Source: Rugosimonospora africana (GTDB taxonomy: Bacteria; Actinomycetota; Actinomycetes; Mycobacteriales; Micromonosporaceae). Taken from it: a stretch of 59,196 nt of DNA. Made by a program: the position numbers and the translations under genes. The stretch covers positions 1-59,196 of the forward strand of contig NZ_BONZ01000078.1 of NCBI RefSeq assembly GCF_016862975.1. The letters are read 5' to 3'. This document shows positions 1-7,741 of this stretch, in pieces (within the stretch, counting starts at the first letter, position 1; each line of letters opens with the position of its first letter). The notes under the pieces were generated by a model. It did no database searches, had not been told where the DNA came from, and saw nothing but the letters and a program-made list of their open reading frames with translations.

Positions 1-119
1 GTTCATCGCACGACCGTACCTGCCCTGTCACCAGCCCGTCGCTTGACATCGAGTGCTCTCGAAGTCGCAGATTGGGCGCCTGAGTCCGCGAGGCGCGGAC
101 CGGACGAAGGGGAACCCTG

Positions 120-1106
120 ATGAAGTACCGGACGATCGGCCAGCATCCGCAACGCCGGCGCGAGGTGAGTGTGCTGAGCCTGGGTGCCATGCGGTTTGGC
201 ACGGTCACCGACGAGGAGACGTCCTTCGCGATCCTCGACCGCTACGTGGCGGCGGGTGGCACCTTCATTGACACCTCGGACAACTACGCGTTCTGGGTCA
301 ACGGCGATCAGGGCGGTCAGAGCGAAGAGTTGCTCGGCCGCTGGCGGCGCAGCCGGGGCATCGGCGACGAGATCGTGATCGCGACCAAGCTCGGCGCGCG
401 ACCGCTGGCCCCGGGTACCGGCTACGTCGACAATGCCGAGGGGCTGTCGGCGGCGGTGATCCGGGAATCGTCGCGGCGCAGCCGCGAACGCCTCGGGGTG
501 GCGAAGCTGGATCTGCTGTACGCGCACATCGAGGACCGCACGGTACCGCTGGAGGAGACCGTGCGGGCGTTCGCGGAACTGGTCGCGGAGGGCACTGTGG
601 ACCTGCTGGGAGTGAGCAACCACTGGACGTGGCGGGTGGAGCGGGCCCGGAACCTGGCGGCCGCGGCCGGGCTGCCCGGCTACGAGGTCCTCCAGTACTC
701 GCACAGTTACCTGCGCCAACGAACCGACATGCCCAGCGAGTTGTCGCCGGACGGCCCGGTCGGCGGCGCGAGCGGGGACCTGCTCGACTACCTGCGCGCC
801 GAGCCGGGCCTCACGCTCGTCGCGTACTCCCCGCTGCTGACCGGCGCCTACACGCGGGAGGACAAGCCGCTGGGTCCGCAGTACGGACACGAAGGCACGC
901 CGCGACGGCTCGACGCGGTACGGGACGTGGCCAAGGAGACCGGCGCCACCCCGAACCAGGTCGTGCTGTCCTGGCTCATCGGCGGCGAACCGGCGGTGAT
1001 CCCGCTGGTCGGAGCCTCCTCGGTGGCGCAGCTGGAGGAGAGCCTGGCTGCGGTGGACCTGGAGCTGACCGCCGACCAGCGGGCACGCCTCGACGCCGCC
1101 TACTGA
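120..1106 (+). CDS. aldo/keto reductase
   Basis: A 328-residue NAD(P)H-dependent oxidoreductase of the aldo/keto reductase superfamily, cytoplasmic, probably interconverting an aldehyde or sugar hemiacetal with an alcohol or lactone. The (beta/alpha)8 catalytic set is visible: Asp51 in FIDTSDNYAF, Tyr56, Lys90 in IATKLG and His136 in LLYAHIED. The C-terminal half has the usual VAYSPLLTG and IPLVGASS segments. The ATG at 120 follows GAAGGGGA with 6 nt spacing. It faces the RraA gene and is separated from it by a strong hairpin. It may supply the first step of the adjoining catabolic locus, but no copy of the TTGT-NN-ACAA operator precedes it, so membership of that regulon is inferred. Substrate not predictable. 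Confidence 0.9.
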   Translation: MKYRTIGQHPQRRREVSVLSLGAMRFGTVTDEETSFAILDRYVAAGGTFIDTSDNYAFWVNGDQGGQSEELLGRWRRSRGIGDEIVIATKLGARPLAPGTGYVDNAEGLSAAVIRESSRRSRERLGVAKLDLLYAHIEDRTVPLEETVRAFAELVAEGTVDLLGVSNHWTWRVERARNLAAAAGLPGYEVLQYSHSYLRQRTDMPSELSPDGPVGGASGDLLDYLRAEPGLTLVAYSPLLTGAYTREDKPLGPQYGHEGTPRRLDAVRDVAKETGATPNQVVLSWLIGGEPAVIPLVGASSVAQLEESLAAVDLELTADQRARLDAAY

Positions 1107-1162
1107 GGCCGCCCGCTGAGAGGGCCGACTGACGCGGCCCACTGACGCCGAGTACTGACACC

Positions 1163-1195
1163 GCCGGCGCCGCGGGCTCGATCCGCGGCGCCGGC
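1163..1195. terminator. bidirectional terminator hairpin between convergent genes
   Basis: A perfect 13-bp stem, GCCGGCGCCGCGG (1163-1175) with CCGCGGCGCCGGC (1183-1195), closes a 7-nt loop. It lies between the convergent aldo/keto reductase and RraA genes. There is no long T tract, as is common for actinomycete terminators. Confidence 0.75.
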
Positions 1196-1214
1196 TGTCC
1201 TCGTCGTCGCCCGG

Positions 1215-1991
1215 TCAGACTGCGCCGTAGTAAGCCTCGACCGCGTCGATGTCGACGGTCTGGTCCAGCGGCAGTCCGAGCTTCTCGTAGTGCTTGCGGC
1301 GGGCGTGCATGTCGGCGAGCAGGATGGCCCGGGCGTGGACGGCGACCTCCTGCGCCACCTCGGCCGGTACGACGATCACGCCGTCGTCGTCGCAACCGAC
1401 GATGTCGCCGGGGCGGACCTGGGTGCCGCCGCAGGCGATCGTTCCCTGGACCTCGACCACCTTGATGCGACCGGGGATGATGGTGCGCCCCCGGTAGCGG
1501 GCGACGACCGGCGTGCGCTGCCGCTCGATCTCGGCGGTGTCGCGGCAGTACCCGTCGGTGATGACCCCGACGGCGCCCTTGGTCACCGCCCCCATCGTGT
1601 TTTCCGAGCCCCAGAAGCCCACCTCGCGGCCGCCCCCGGCGTCGGTGACGACCACGTGGCCCGCCGGGAGGTCGTCGGGCAGGCGCAGGTGTCCGGTCTC
1701 CTCGAACCAGATGCGGTGTGCCGCGACAATGTCCTCCGTCGAGTCGAGCTTCCACATTGGACGGTTGGACGGCACGCAGCGCATGGTGGCCGCGGCGCCC
1801 CAGAAACGCATGCCGGACCACAGTGGACGGACCTGGGGATCCATCAGGCCGATGTCGAAGTAGCCGATCCCGTCGAGAGCATCGGCCACGTCCACCACCC
1901 GCAGGTGCTGGTAGAGCGAGCCGAGATCGGCCGGATCGGCGCGCTCGCGCGGTGCGGTCGGTGTCGCTGCCGGGGTCTGTGCGAGGGACAT
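1215..1991 (-). CDS. RraA-like (HMG/CHA aldolase-type) protein
   Basis: A 258-residue member of the RraA / 4-hydroxy-4-methyl-2-oxoglutarate aldolase superfamily. Enzymatic members use Mg2+ for a retro-aldol cleavage releasing pyruvate; RraA proper inhibits RNase E. The GxxRD signature appears as DGYCRD within VITDGYCRDTAEI, and the family's late motif as RPGDIVGCDDDGV. Length exceeds the minimal RraA (about 160 residues) by extensions at both ends, typical of the catabolic aldolases. The ATG at 1991 is preceded by GGGAGGA. An ATTGTCTACAA palindrome lies about 125 bp upstream, linking the gene to the GntR regulator encoded at 4121-4849. An aldolase role is more likely than an RNase E inhibitor role given the context; the substrate is unknown. 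Confidence 0.85.
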   Translation of the reverse strand: MSLAQTPAATPTAPRERADPADLGSLYQHLRVVDVADALDGIGYFDIGLMDPQVRPLWSGMRFWGAAATMRCVPSNRPMWKLDSTEDIVAAHRIWFEETGHLRLPDDLPAGHVVVTDAGGGREVGFWGSENTMGAVTKGAVGVITDGYCRDTAEIERQRTPVVARYRGRTIIPGRIKVVEVQGTIACGGTQVRPGDIVGCDDDGVIVVPAEVAQEVAVHARAILLADMHARRKHYEKLGLPLDQTVDIDAVEAYYGAV

Positions 1992-2116
1992 GGAGAACGT
2001 CCTCCCAAAGGTACGGGTGGTGCCCGCCGGCGCAGGCGTGCCGGGCCGGTCATGGCCCGGATGTTCGCCGAGGCTCTGAGCGGGTCGCCGGTGGCGAGGA
2101 TCCGACCGTATCGCCT

Positions 2117-2127
2117 ATTGTCTACAA
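2117..2127. promoter_or_regulatory. putative GntR/FCD operator 1
   Basis: ATTGTCTACAA contains the perfect palindrome TTGT-CT-ACAA. The same motif, read on the other strand, recurs at 4930-4940 between the GntR gene and the divergent dehydrogenase. FCD-type GntR regulators often bind TTGT/ACAA-type half sites, so this is the likely operator for the RraA-like gene. Confidence 0.65.
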
Positions 2128-2190
2128 ACGTCAACGGCGACACTGGGCTACGACGCCGGGTGAGGAAGCTCGACGGGCTGGAAGAGCGCC

Positions 2191-2233
2191 GGGGACGTCA
2201 GCGCGAGGACGTCGGCGCCGAGGACGTCAGTGC
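2191..2233. repeat. three tandem 14-15-bp repeats
   Basis: Three near-identical units with core GGACGTC(A/G)G(C/T)GC at 2191-2204, 2205-2219 and 2220-2233. They cover the stop codon of the gamma-carbonic-anhydrase-like gene and its 3' flank. They look like slippage-generated repeats; no function is apparent. Confidence 0.6.
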
Positions 2234-2760
2234 GAGGCCGGCGCGCCGACGTGCGCCCGGGCGAGGGCGACGTAGTCGCGCCAGGACTTCGCGATCAGCT
2301 CCACCTCGTCCGGTCGCACGTCGCGCCTGACTTTGGCGGGCGACCCCAACGCCAGGGAGCCCGGCGAGACGCGCGTCCCCGGAGCGAGCACGCTGCCGGC
2401 GGCGACGATGCTGCCCCGCCCGACGTGTACGCCGTTGAGCAACACCGCACCCATGCCGACGATGCAGTCGTCCTCCACGGTCGCGCCGTGCACCACCGCG
2501 GCGTGACCGATGGTCACCCGGTCGCCGATCGTCGCCGGGTACCCGGGATCGGCGTGCAGGACCGCTCCGTCCTGCACGTTGCTGTCCGTACCGATCCCGA
2601 CAGGCCCCTGATCGGCGCGCAGCACCGCCGCGTACCACACGCTCGACCGCGCCCCGACGCGGACGTCGCCCACCACCGTGGCACCGGCGAGGACCACCGC
2701 GTCCGGCTCGATGACCGGTGCGTGCCCACCGATGGCCAGAATCCGCGCGCCGCTGCTCAC
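2227..2760 (-). CDS. gamma-carbonic-anhydrase-like hexapeptide-repeat protein
   Basis: A 177-residue left-handed beta-helix protein of the gamma-carbonic-anhydrase/YrdA/PaaY type. Repeating hexapeptides run across most of the chain, and candidate metal ligands are His69 (AVLHADP), His86 (TIGHAA) and His91 (VVHGAT), the last two with the family's 5-residue spacing. The C terminus ends in the usual GSPAKVRR... amphipathic helix. The GTG start at 2760 overlaps the stop of the FAD oxidase (GTGA), indicating translational coupling. Relatives such as PaaY act as acyl-CoA thioesterases, others as hydratases; with a CoA-transferase in the same locus either is possible. Activity is inferred, not shown. 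Confidence 0.85.
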   Translation of the reverse strand: MSSGARILAIGGHAPVIEPDAVVLAGATVVGDVRVGARSSVWYAAVLRADQGPVGIGTDSNVQDGAVLHADPGYPATIGDRVTIGHAAVVHGATVEDDCIVGMGAVLLNGVHVGRGSIVAAGSVLAPGTRVSPGSLALGSPAKVRRDVRPDEVELIAKSWRDYVALARAHVGAPASH

Positions 2761-4124
2761 AACGCCCTGCCCGGATTGAGGATGCCCAGCGGGTCGAAGG
2801 TGGACTTCACCGCGCGATGCGCCGCGTAGGTCGCCTCGTCGAGCTGCCCGGACAGCCAGCCGCGCTTGAGCGTACCGATGCCGTGCTCGCCGCTGATCGT
2901 GCCGTCCAGCCGCAGCGCGAAGCGGCAGATCTCGTCGGCGGCCCGCAGCGCGGTCGCCACCGCGTCCGGCCGGTCGCGGGGCAGCACGATCGCGGGGTGC
3001 ATGTTGCCGTCGCCGGCGTGACCGACCGTCGCGATGAGCAGCGAGTACCGGCGCCCGATCTCCTCGATGCCACCGAGCAGCTCCGCCAGGCGGCTGCGCG
3101 GAACCCCGATGTCCTCGGTGAGCACCCGGCCGGCGGCCTCGACCGCCTGGTAGTGGATCCGGCGTGCCTGCAGGAGCATGTCCGCCTCGACGGGATCGGT
3201 CGAGGCCATCGCGAGCGCCGCACCCGCGTCCCGTGCGCGCGCGGCCATCGCGTCCGCCTGCCGCTGGGCGTCCACGCTGTCGGCCTGCGCGATCAGCAGC
3301 GCGGCCACCGAGCGGTCCAGTCCCATCGGCCGGTAGTCCTCGATCAGGTTGACGCTCGCGTGGTCCATCAGCTCGAGCAGGCTGGGAGCCAGTCCCGAGC
3401 GGACGATCGAGGCGACGGCGCGCCCGGCGTCGACCAGCGAACCGAACGTCGCGACCATGGTCGCCGGCGTGGCGGCCGGCGCCGGGCGCAGCCGCAGGGT
3501 CGCCTCGGTGATGATGCCGAGGGTGCCCTCGGAACCGACGAACAAGCTGCTCAGGTCGTAGCCGGCGACGTTCTTGACGGTACGCGCGCCGGTCCGGATG
3601 ACCCGCCCGTCGGCGAGCACGACCTGCAGCCCGAGTACCGATTCCCGGGTGACTCCGTACTTGACGCACCGGAGCCCGCCCGCGTTCGTCGCGAGGTTCC
3701 CGCCGATGGTGGAGATTTCGAAGCTGGACGGATCCGGCGGGTAGAACAGGCCGTGCTCGGCCGCCGCCCGGCCCAGGTCCGCGTTGATCACCCCGGGCTC
3801 GACCACGGCGTACAGGTCGTCCGCGGCGATCTGCCGGATCGCGGTCATTCCGGCCGTCGACAGCACGATGCACCCGTCGAGGGCGGCTGCCGCGCCGGAC
3901 AGCCCGGTGCCCGCGCCCCGGGGGACGACCGGCGTCCGGTGCTCGCTGGCCCACCGCAGGGTGCGCGACACGTCGTCGACGGTCCGGGCGCTGACCACGG
4001 CCATCGGCATTCCTGCCTCGGCGAAGTCCGCGCTGTCGCGGCGGAATCCCTCCATCCGGTCGGGGTCGGTGACCAGCACGCCTTCGTCCAGTACCGCCGA
4101 GAGTGCGTCCCCGGTCATCGTCAC
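2757..4124 (-). CDS. FAD-linked 2-hydroxyacid oxidase/dehydrogenase (GlcD/Dld type)
   Basis: A 455-residue flavoprotein of the glycolate oxidase GlcD / D-lactate dehydrogenase family, oxidising a D-2-hydroxyacid to the 2-oxoacid. The N-terminal PCMH FAD-binding domain shows VVPRGAGTGLSGAA and SSFEISTIGGNLATNAGG. The C-terminal FAD-oxidase domain ends with HGIGTLKRGWL and NPGRAL. No signal peptide or iron-sulfur domain is seen, so electrons probably pass to a separate acceptor. The GTG start at 4124 overlaps the GntR stop (GTGA) and the stop overlaps the next gene's start, so GntR, oxidase and hexapeptide protein form one tightly coupled operon. The 2-hydroxyacid is probably an intermediate of the locus pathway (inference). 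Confidence 0.88.
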   Translation of the reverse strand: MTMTGDALSAVLDEGVLVTDPDRMEGFRRDSADFAEAGMPMAVVSARTVDDVSRTLRWASEHRTPVVPRGAGTGLSGAAAALDGCIVLSTAGMTAIRQIAADDLYAVVEPGVINADLGRAAAEHGLFYPPDPSSFEISTIGGNLATNAGGLRCVKYGVTRESVLGLQVVLADGRVIRTGARTVKNVAGYDLSSLFVGSEGTLGIITEATLRLRPAPAATPATMVATFGSLVDAGRAVASIVRSGLAPSLLELMDHASVNLIEDYRPMGLDRSVAALLIAQADSVDAQRQADAMAARARDAGAALAMASTDPVEADMLLQARRIHYQAVEAAGRVLTEDIGVPRSRLAELLGGIEEIGRRYSLLIATVGHAGDGNMHPAIVLPRDRPDAVATALRAADEICRFALRLDGTISGEHGIGTLKRGWLSGQLDEATYAAHRAVKSTFDPLGILNPGRAL

Positions 4125-4849
4125 GCCGACTCCTCCGGACGCGGGTGGCGGGTGAAGGACCGCTCACCGTGTTCGGCCAAGGCGTGCAGGACGGCGTCGG
4201 TGTCGCCCGACTCGATCAGCTCCAGCAACTCCTGATGGCGTTCGACGTGCGCGGTCAGGTCTTCGTAGTAGTGCTCCCGGGCGTACAGGTTCATCGCCAT
4301 GCAGATCAGCAGCTGCCGGTGCAGCGACTCGTAGATGTCGGTGACCCTGCGCAGGCCGGCCAGCCCGATGATCGCGGCGTGGAACGCGTACCCCCGCTCG
4401 ACGAGCTGCGCCCGGTCGCCGGCCGCGGCGCTGGCCCGCATGTCGTCCAGCGCGGCCCGGCAGCGTTCCAGCCGTTCCGGGTCACGTACGGGTATCCCGT
4501 GCCGGACCGCCAGCTGCTCCATGCTCGTCCGCAGCAGCAGGATCTCCTGCACGTCATCCTGCGACAGGGCGATGACGGTCGCGCCGCGGCGCGGGGAGCG
4601 CACCACCAGCCCCTCGTTCTGCAGGATCTGGATCGCCTCCCGCAGCGGTGGCCGGCTGATCCCCAGCACCTCGGTCATCCGCTCTTCGAGCAGGCGCTCG
4701 GCCGGTTGCAGCTCGCCGGACAGGATCATCCGGCGCATCTCCTCGGCGGCCATCTCCACCAGGCTCGGCTTGTTTCTCAACCGCCCGGCCGCGGGCGCCG
4801 GTGGGCGACCGTCCCGCGGGGAGGGCGCCGCCAGCGCTTCAGCGCTCAC
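4121..4849 (-). CDS. GntR-family regulator, FadR/FCD subfamily
   Basis: A 242-residue transcription factor. The winged helix-turn-helix covers about residues 27-95 (LVEMAAEEMRRMILSGEL, then LEERMTEVLGISRPPLREA). The all-helical FCD effector domain follows (QEILLLRTSMEQLAVR, AFHAAIIGLA, HQELLELIES); FCD domains usually bind a carboxylate with a metal. It starts at GTG 4849 and is first gene of the leftward operon. It is divergent from the dehydrogenase/importer operon, with a TTGT-AG-ACAA palindrome in the 131-bp gap and a second copy before the RraA gene. The likely role is an autoregulated, substrate-inducible repressor of the whole locus. Confidence 0.9.
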   Translation of the reverse strand: MSAEALAAPSPRDGRPPAPAAGRLRNKPSLVEMAAEEMRRMILSGELQPAERLLEERMTEVLGISRPPLREAIQILQNEGLVVRSPRRGATVIALSQDDVQEILLLRTSMEQLAVRHGIPVRDPERLERCRAALDDMRASAAAGDRAQLVERGYAFHAAIIGLAGLRRVTDIYESLHRQLLICMAMNLYAREHYYEDLTAHVERHQELLELIESGDTDAVLHALAEHGERSFTRHPRPEESA

Positions 4850-4929
4850 GTGGACTCCTGATGTCTCCGGGCACCGGGGGTCGGGTGCCGCATCGTTCAG
4901 AATTTACTCTTGCTCGACCACTTCGTCTG

Positions 4930-4940
4930 TTGTAGACAAT
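4930..4940. promoter_or_regulatory. putative GntR/FCD operator 2 in divergent promoter
   Basis: TTGTAGACAAT, with palindrome TTGT-AG-ACAA, lies about 80 bp upstream of the GntR start and 40 bp upstream of the dehydrogenase start. It is the reverse complement of the site at 2117-2127. Its position suits simultaneous control of both divergent operons. Confidence 0.7.
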
Positions 4941-4980
4941 AGTTCATCGCCCCGGCCGATTGAGAAGAGGTGCGGTGCAC

Positions 4981-5868
4981 GTGTCAGACACCGACTCGAA
5001 ACCGGATGCGCCGAGCCCCGGCAAACCTCCCGCCGTGGGCCTGGTCGGACTGGGCAACCTCGGGATGCCGATCGCCCTGGCACTGCTGGACGCGGGCTGG
5101 TCGGTCACCGTCTTCGACCGGCGCGCGGAGTTGGTCGAGCGGGCCGGCGCACAGGGTGCCCGGGCGGCGGCCGACGTGTCCGGGCTCGCCGACCAACCGA
5201 TGCTCGCCATCGCCGTCACCGACGACACCGCGGTCGACGAGGTGCTGATCGGCAGCGGGCTGCTGAGCGCCCTGCGCGCCGGCTCGGCGGTCGCCGTGCA
5301 CAGCACGATCCTTCCGGTTACCGCGCAGCGGCTGGGCGAGCAGGCCGTTGCCGCCGGGATCGCCCTCGTCGACGCGCCGGTGTCCGGCGGCGCGGCCAGA
5401 GCCCGTGCCGGCGACCTGACCGTGTTCGCCGGTGGCTCGCCCGACGCGCTGCACCGCGCGAAGCCATACCTGGACACCGTCGCGTCGACCGTGGTGCATC
5501 TCGGCGGTGCCGGCGCGGGTTCCGCGGCGAAGCTGGGCAACCAGCTCATGATGTTCGCCTCGCTCGCGGCCACCTATGAGGCGCTGGACCTGGCGGCGGT
5601 CTACGACGTGGCACCGGAGGCGTTCCTGCGGGCCGTCACGCACAGCACCGGCGACTGCTGGATCGCCCGCGAGTGGGGGTTCTTCGACCGCACCGCCGCC
5701 GAATACGACGCCAGCGGACTGCCGCTGCGCTACCGCCCGTGGAGCAAGGACCTGTGGGACCTGGTGGCGACCGGACGGGCGCACGACCTGTCTCTGCCGG
5801 TCGCCGGGATGCTTGCCCAGCTCATGCCCGGATGGGTGGAGGCACACGCGCATGGGAGCCAGCCATGA
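4981..5868 (+). CDS. 3-hydroxyisobutyrate-dehydrogenase-family NAD(P)-dependent oxidoreductase
   Basis: A 295-residue beta-hydroxyacid dehydrogenase. The N-terminal Rossmann fold shows VGLVGLGNLGMPIALALL, the substrate loop DAPVSGGAA, and the catalytic lysine region GSAAKLGNQLMMF (G-x3-K-x3-N). The GTG at 4981 is preferred; GTG 4975 and TTG 4960 are in frame but sit closer to, or upstream of, the AGAAGAGG ribosome site. The family oxidises 3-hydroxyisobutyrate, tartronate semialdehyde, 6-phosphogluconate-like and related acids. The stop overlaps the first permease gene (ATGA), so enzyme and importer are co-translated. Its substrate is probably an intermediate of the imported compound. Confidence 0.85.
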   Translation: MSDTDSKPDAPSPGKPPAVGLVGLGNLGMPIALALLDAGWSVTVFDRRAELVERAGAQGARAAADVSGLADQPMLAIAVTDDTAVDEVLIGSGLLSALRAGSAVAVHSTILPVTAQRLGEQAVAAGIALVDAPVSGGAARARAGDLTVFAGGSPDALHRAKPYLDTVASTVVHLGGAGAGSAAKLGNQLMMFASLAATYEALDLAAVYDVAPEAFLRAVTHSTGDCWIAREWGFFDRTAAEYDASGLPLRYRPWSKDLWDLVATGRAHDLSLPVAGMLAQLMPGWVEAHAHGSQP

Positions 5869-6791
5869 CCGTCGCCCCGATCCCCCGCCTCCGCGCCCGG
5901 CGCGGCCACCGGTCCGGCGAGCGGGCAGCCGCGTACGCGTTCCTCACCCCGTGGCTGATCGGCCTGGTGGTCATCACGATCGGTCCGATGGTCGCCTCGC
6001 TGTACCTGGCGTTCACCCGCTACGACCTGCTGACCGCACCCACCTGGACCGGCCTGACCAACTTCCGGAACCTGTTCGCCGACCCGAGGTTCACCACGGC
6101 CGTCACGGTGACCGTCAGGTACGTGGTCATCTCGGTGCCGCTGGTGATCGTCGTGTCATTGGCCGTGGCGATGTTCCTCAACCGGGCGATCAGGTTCCTG
6201 GCTGTGTACCGGGCCCTGTTCTACATCCCGTCGTTGTTGGGCAGCAGCGTGGCGATTGCCATCCTGTGGCGCCAGGTCTTCGGGGCCACCGGCATCGTCG
6301 ACCGGGTGCTGGGCTTCTTCGGGCTCCACCACGGCAGCTTCATCGGTGACCCGTCCACCTCCCTCTACACCCTGATCTCGCTCAACCTGTGGGCGTTCGG
6401 CGGCACGATGGTCATCTTCCTGGCCGGCCTGCGCCAGGTGCCGGTCGGACTGTACGAGGCCGCCGCCGTCGACGGAGCCGGGACGTGGAGCAAGTTCTGG
6501 CACATCACCCTGCCCAGCCTGTCTCCGCTGATCTTCTTCAACCTGCTGCTGAACACCGTCCACGCGTTCCAGTCGTTCACCAGCGCCTACATCGTCAGCG
6601 GCGGCAACGGCGGCCCGGCCGACTCCACCCTGCTCTACACCGTCTACCTCTACCAGCGCGGATTCGTCGACTTCCGGATGGGATACGCGGCCGCGATGGC
6701 GTGGCTTCTGCTCGCGGTACTGGCGGTGATCACCGCGCTCTTGTTCGCTACCGCCCGGTTCTGGGTCCACTACGGGGACGAGGCACGCTGA
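5865..6791 (+). CDS. CUT1 ABC importer permease (MalF/UgpA type), locus A
   Basis: A 308-residue inner-membrane permease with about six transmembrane helices, the first at AAAYAFLTPWLIGLVVITIG (residues about 23-42). The cytoplasmic EAA loop that contacts the ATPase reads AAAVDGAGTWSKFWHITLP. The ATG at 5865 overlaps the preceding stop. It pairs with the next gene to form the heterodimeric channel for a sugar or sugar-acid-like solute. No ATPase gene is present in the locus, so a shared CUT1 ATPase is likely. Solute specificity cannot be read from the sequence. Confidence 0.92.
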   Translation: MTVAPIPRLRARRGHRSGERAAAYAFLTPWLIGLVVITIGPMVASLYLAFTRYDLLTAPTWTGLTNFRNLFADPRFTTAVTVTVRYVVISVPLVIVVSLAVAMFLNRAIRFLAVYRALFYIPSLLGSSVAIAILWRQVFGATGIVDRVLGFFGLHHGSFIGDPSTSLYTLISLNLWAFGGTMVIFLAGLRQVPVGLYEAAAVDGAGTWSKFWHITLPSLSPLIFFNLLLNTVHAFQSFTSAYIVSGGNGGPADSTLLYTVYLYQRGFVDFRMGYAAAMAWLLLAVLAVITALLFATARFWVHYGDEAR

Positions 6792-7732
6792 TGGCCATTC
6801 GAACGCCCGACCGCAAAGTCGCCACGGCCGCGCGATCCGCGACCCGAGCACCGCACCCGGGCGCCACCCTGGCACCGGTACCGCTGCTGATGCGGCCCAG
6901 CCGGAGCCGGATCGTGCGCTCGCTGTCCCGCCACGCGGTCACCATCGCGATCCTGGTGATCATCTTGTACCCGATCGTCTGGATGGTGGCCGCCTCGCTG
7001 CGCCCCAACAGCGAAGTGCTCGGCAGGCTCGGCCTGCTCGGCCGGGTCACCGGCGCCAACTACGTGTCCGGCTGGAACCCGACGTCGACCCTGCACTTCT
7101 CCCGGTTCTTCGTCAACTCGCTGGTGGTCTCCGGGCTGTCGGTCGTAGGCAACCTGTTCGCCTGCACACTGGCGGCGTACGCGTTCGCCCGGCTGTCCTT
7201 CCCGCTCAAGCGGGTGCTGTTCGGCATCCTGCTGGCCACGATCCTGCTGCCCTACCAGGTGACCCTCGTGCCGCAGTACATCCTGTTCAGCAAGCTGCAC
7301 TGGGTGAACACGTACCTCCCGCTGGTACTCCCGAAGTTCCTGGGCGTCGATGCCTTCTTCGTCTTCCTCAACGTTCAGTTCATCCGCGCGCTGCCCACCG
7401 ACCTCGACGAGGCGGCGCGCATCGACGGCTGCGGTTGGTGGGGCGTGTTCCGGCGAATCATCGTGCCGCTGTCACTGCCGGCCATCGGGGCGACGGCCAT
7501 GTTCACGTTCATCAACTCCTGGAACGACTTCCTCGGACCGCTGCTGTACCTGAGCAAGCCCAACCTCTACACCGTCCCGTTGGGCTTGAACCTGTTCGTG
7601 GACGCCAGCGGCACCTCGTCGTTCGGATCGCTGTTCGCCATGGCCACCCTGTCGCTCGTACCACTGGTCGGGTTCTTCCTGGCCTCCCAGAAGTTGCTCG
7701 TCGAGGGAATAGCCACCACCGGAATCAAGTGA
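6791..7732 (+). CDS. CUT1 ABC importer permease (MalG/UgpE type), locus A
   Basis: A 313-residue second permease half. The N-terminal cytoplasmic tail of about 50 residues is long and basic, followed by HAVTIAILVIILYPIVWMVA as the first membrane helix. The EAA loop is EAARIDGCGWWGVFRRI. The start ATG at 6791 overlaps the previous stop by one base (TGATG), showing translational coupling. Typical MalG-type length and topology; it works with the adjoining permease and binding protein. Confidence 0.92.
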   Translation: MAIRTPDRKVATAARSATRAPHPGATLAPVPLLMRPSRSRIVRSLSRHAVTIAILVIILYPIVWMVAASLRPNSEVLGRLGLLGRVTGANYVSGWNPTSTLHFSRFFVNSLVVSGLSVVGNLFACTLAAYAFARLSFPLKRVLFGILLATILLPYQVTLVPQYILFSKLHWVNTYLPLVLPKFLGVDAFFVFLNVQFIRALPTDLDEAARIDGCGWWGVFRRIIVPLSLPAIGATAMFTFINSWNDFLGPLLYLSKPNLYTVPLGLNLFVDASGTSSFGSLFAMATLSLVPLVGFFLASQKLLVEGIATTGIK

Positions 7733-7741
7733 GGGGAAGCA

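Noticed and set aside
3-1142. Long open frame on the minus strand opposite the aldo/keto reductase
   Set aside because: Arg/Gly/His-rich shadow with no domain; the plus-strand frame has all catalytic residues and a ribosome site.
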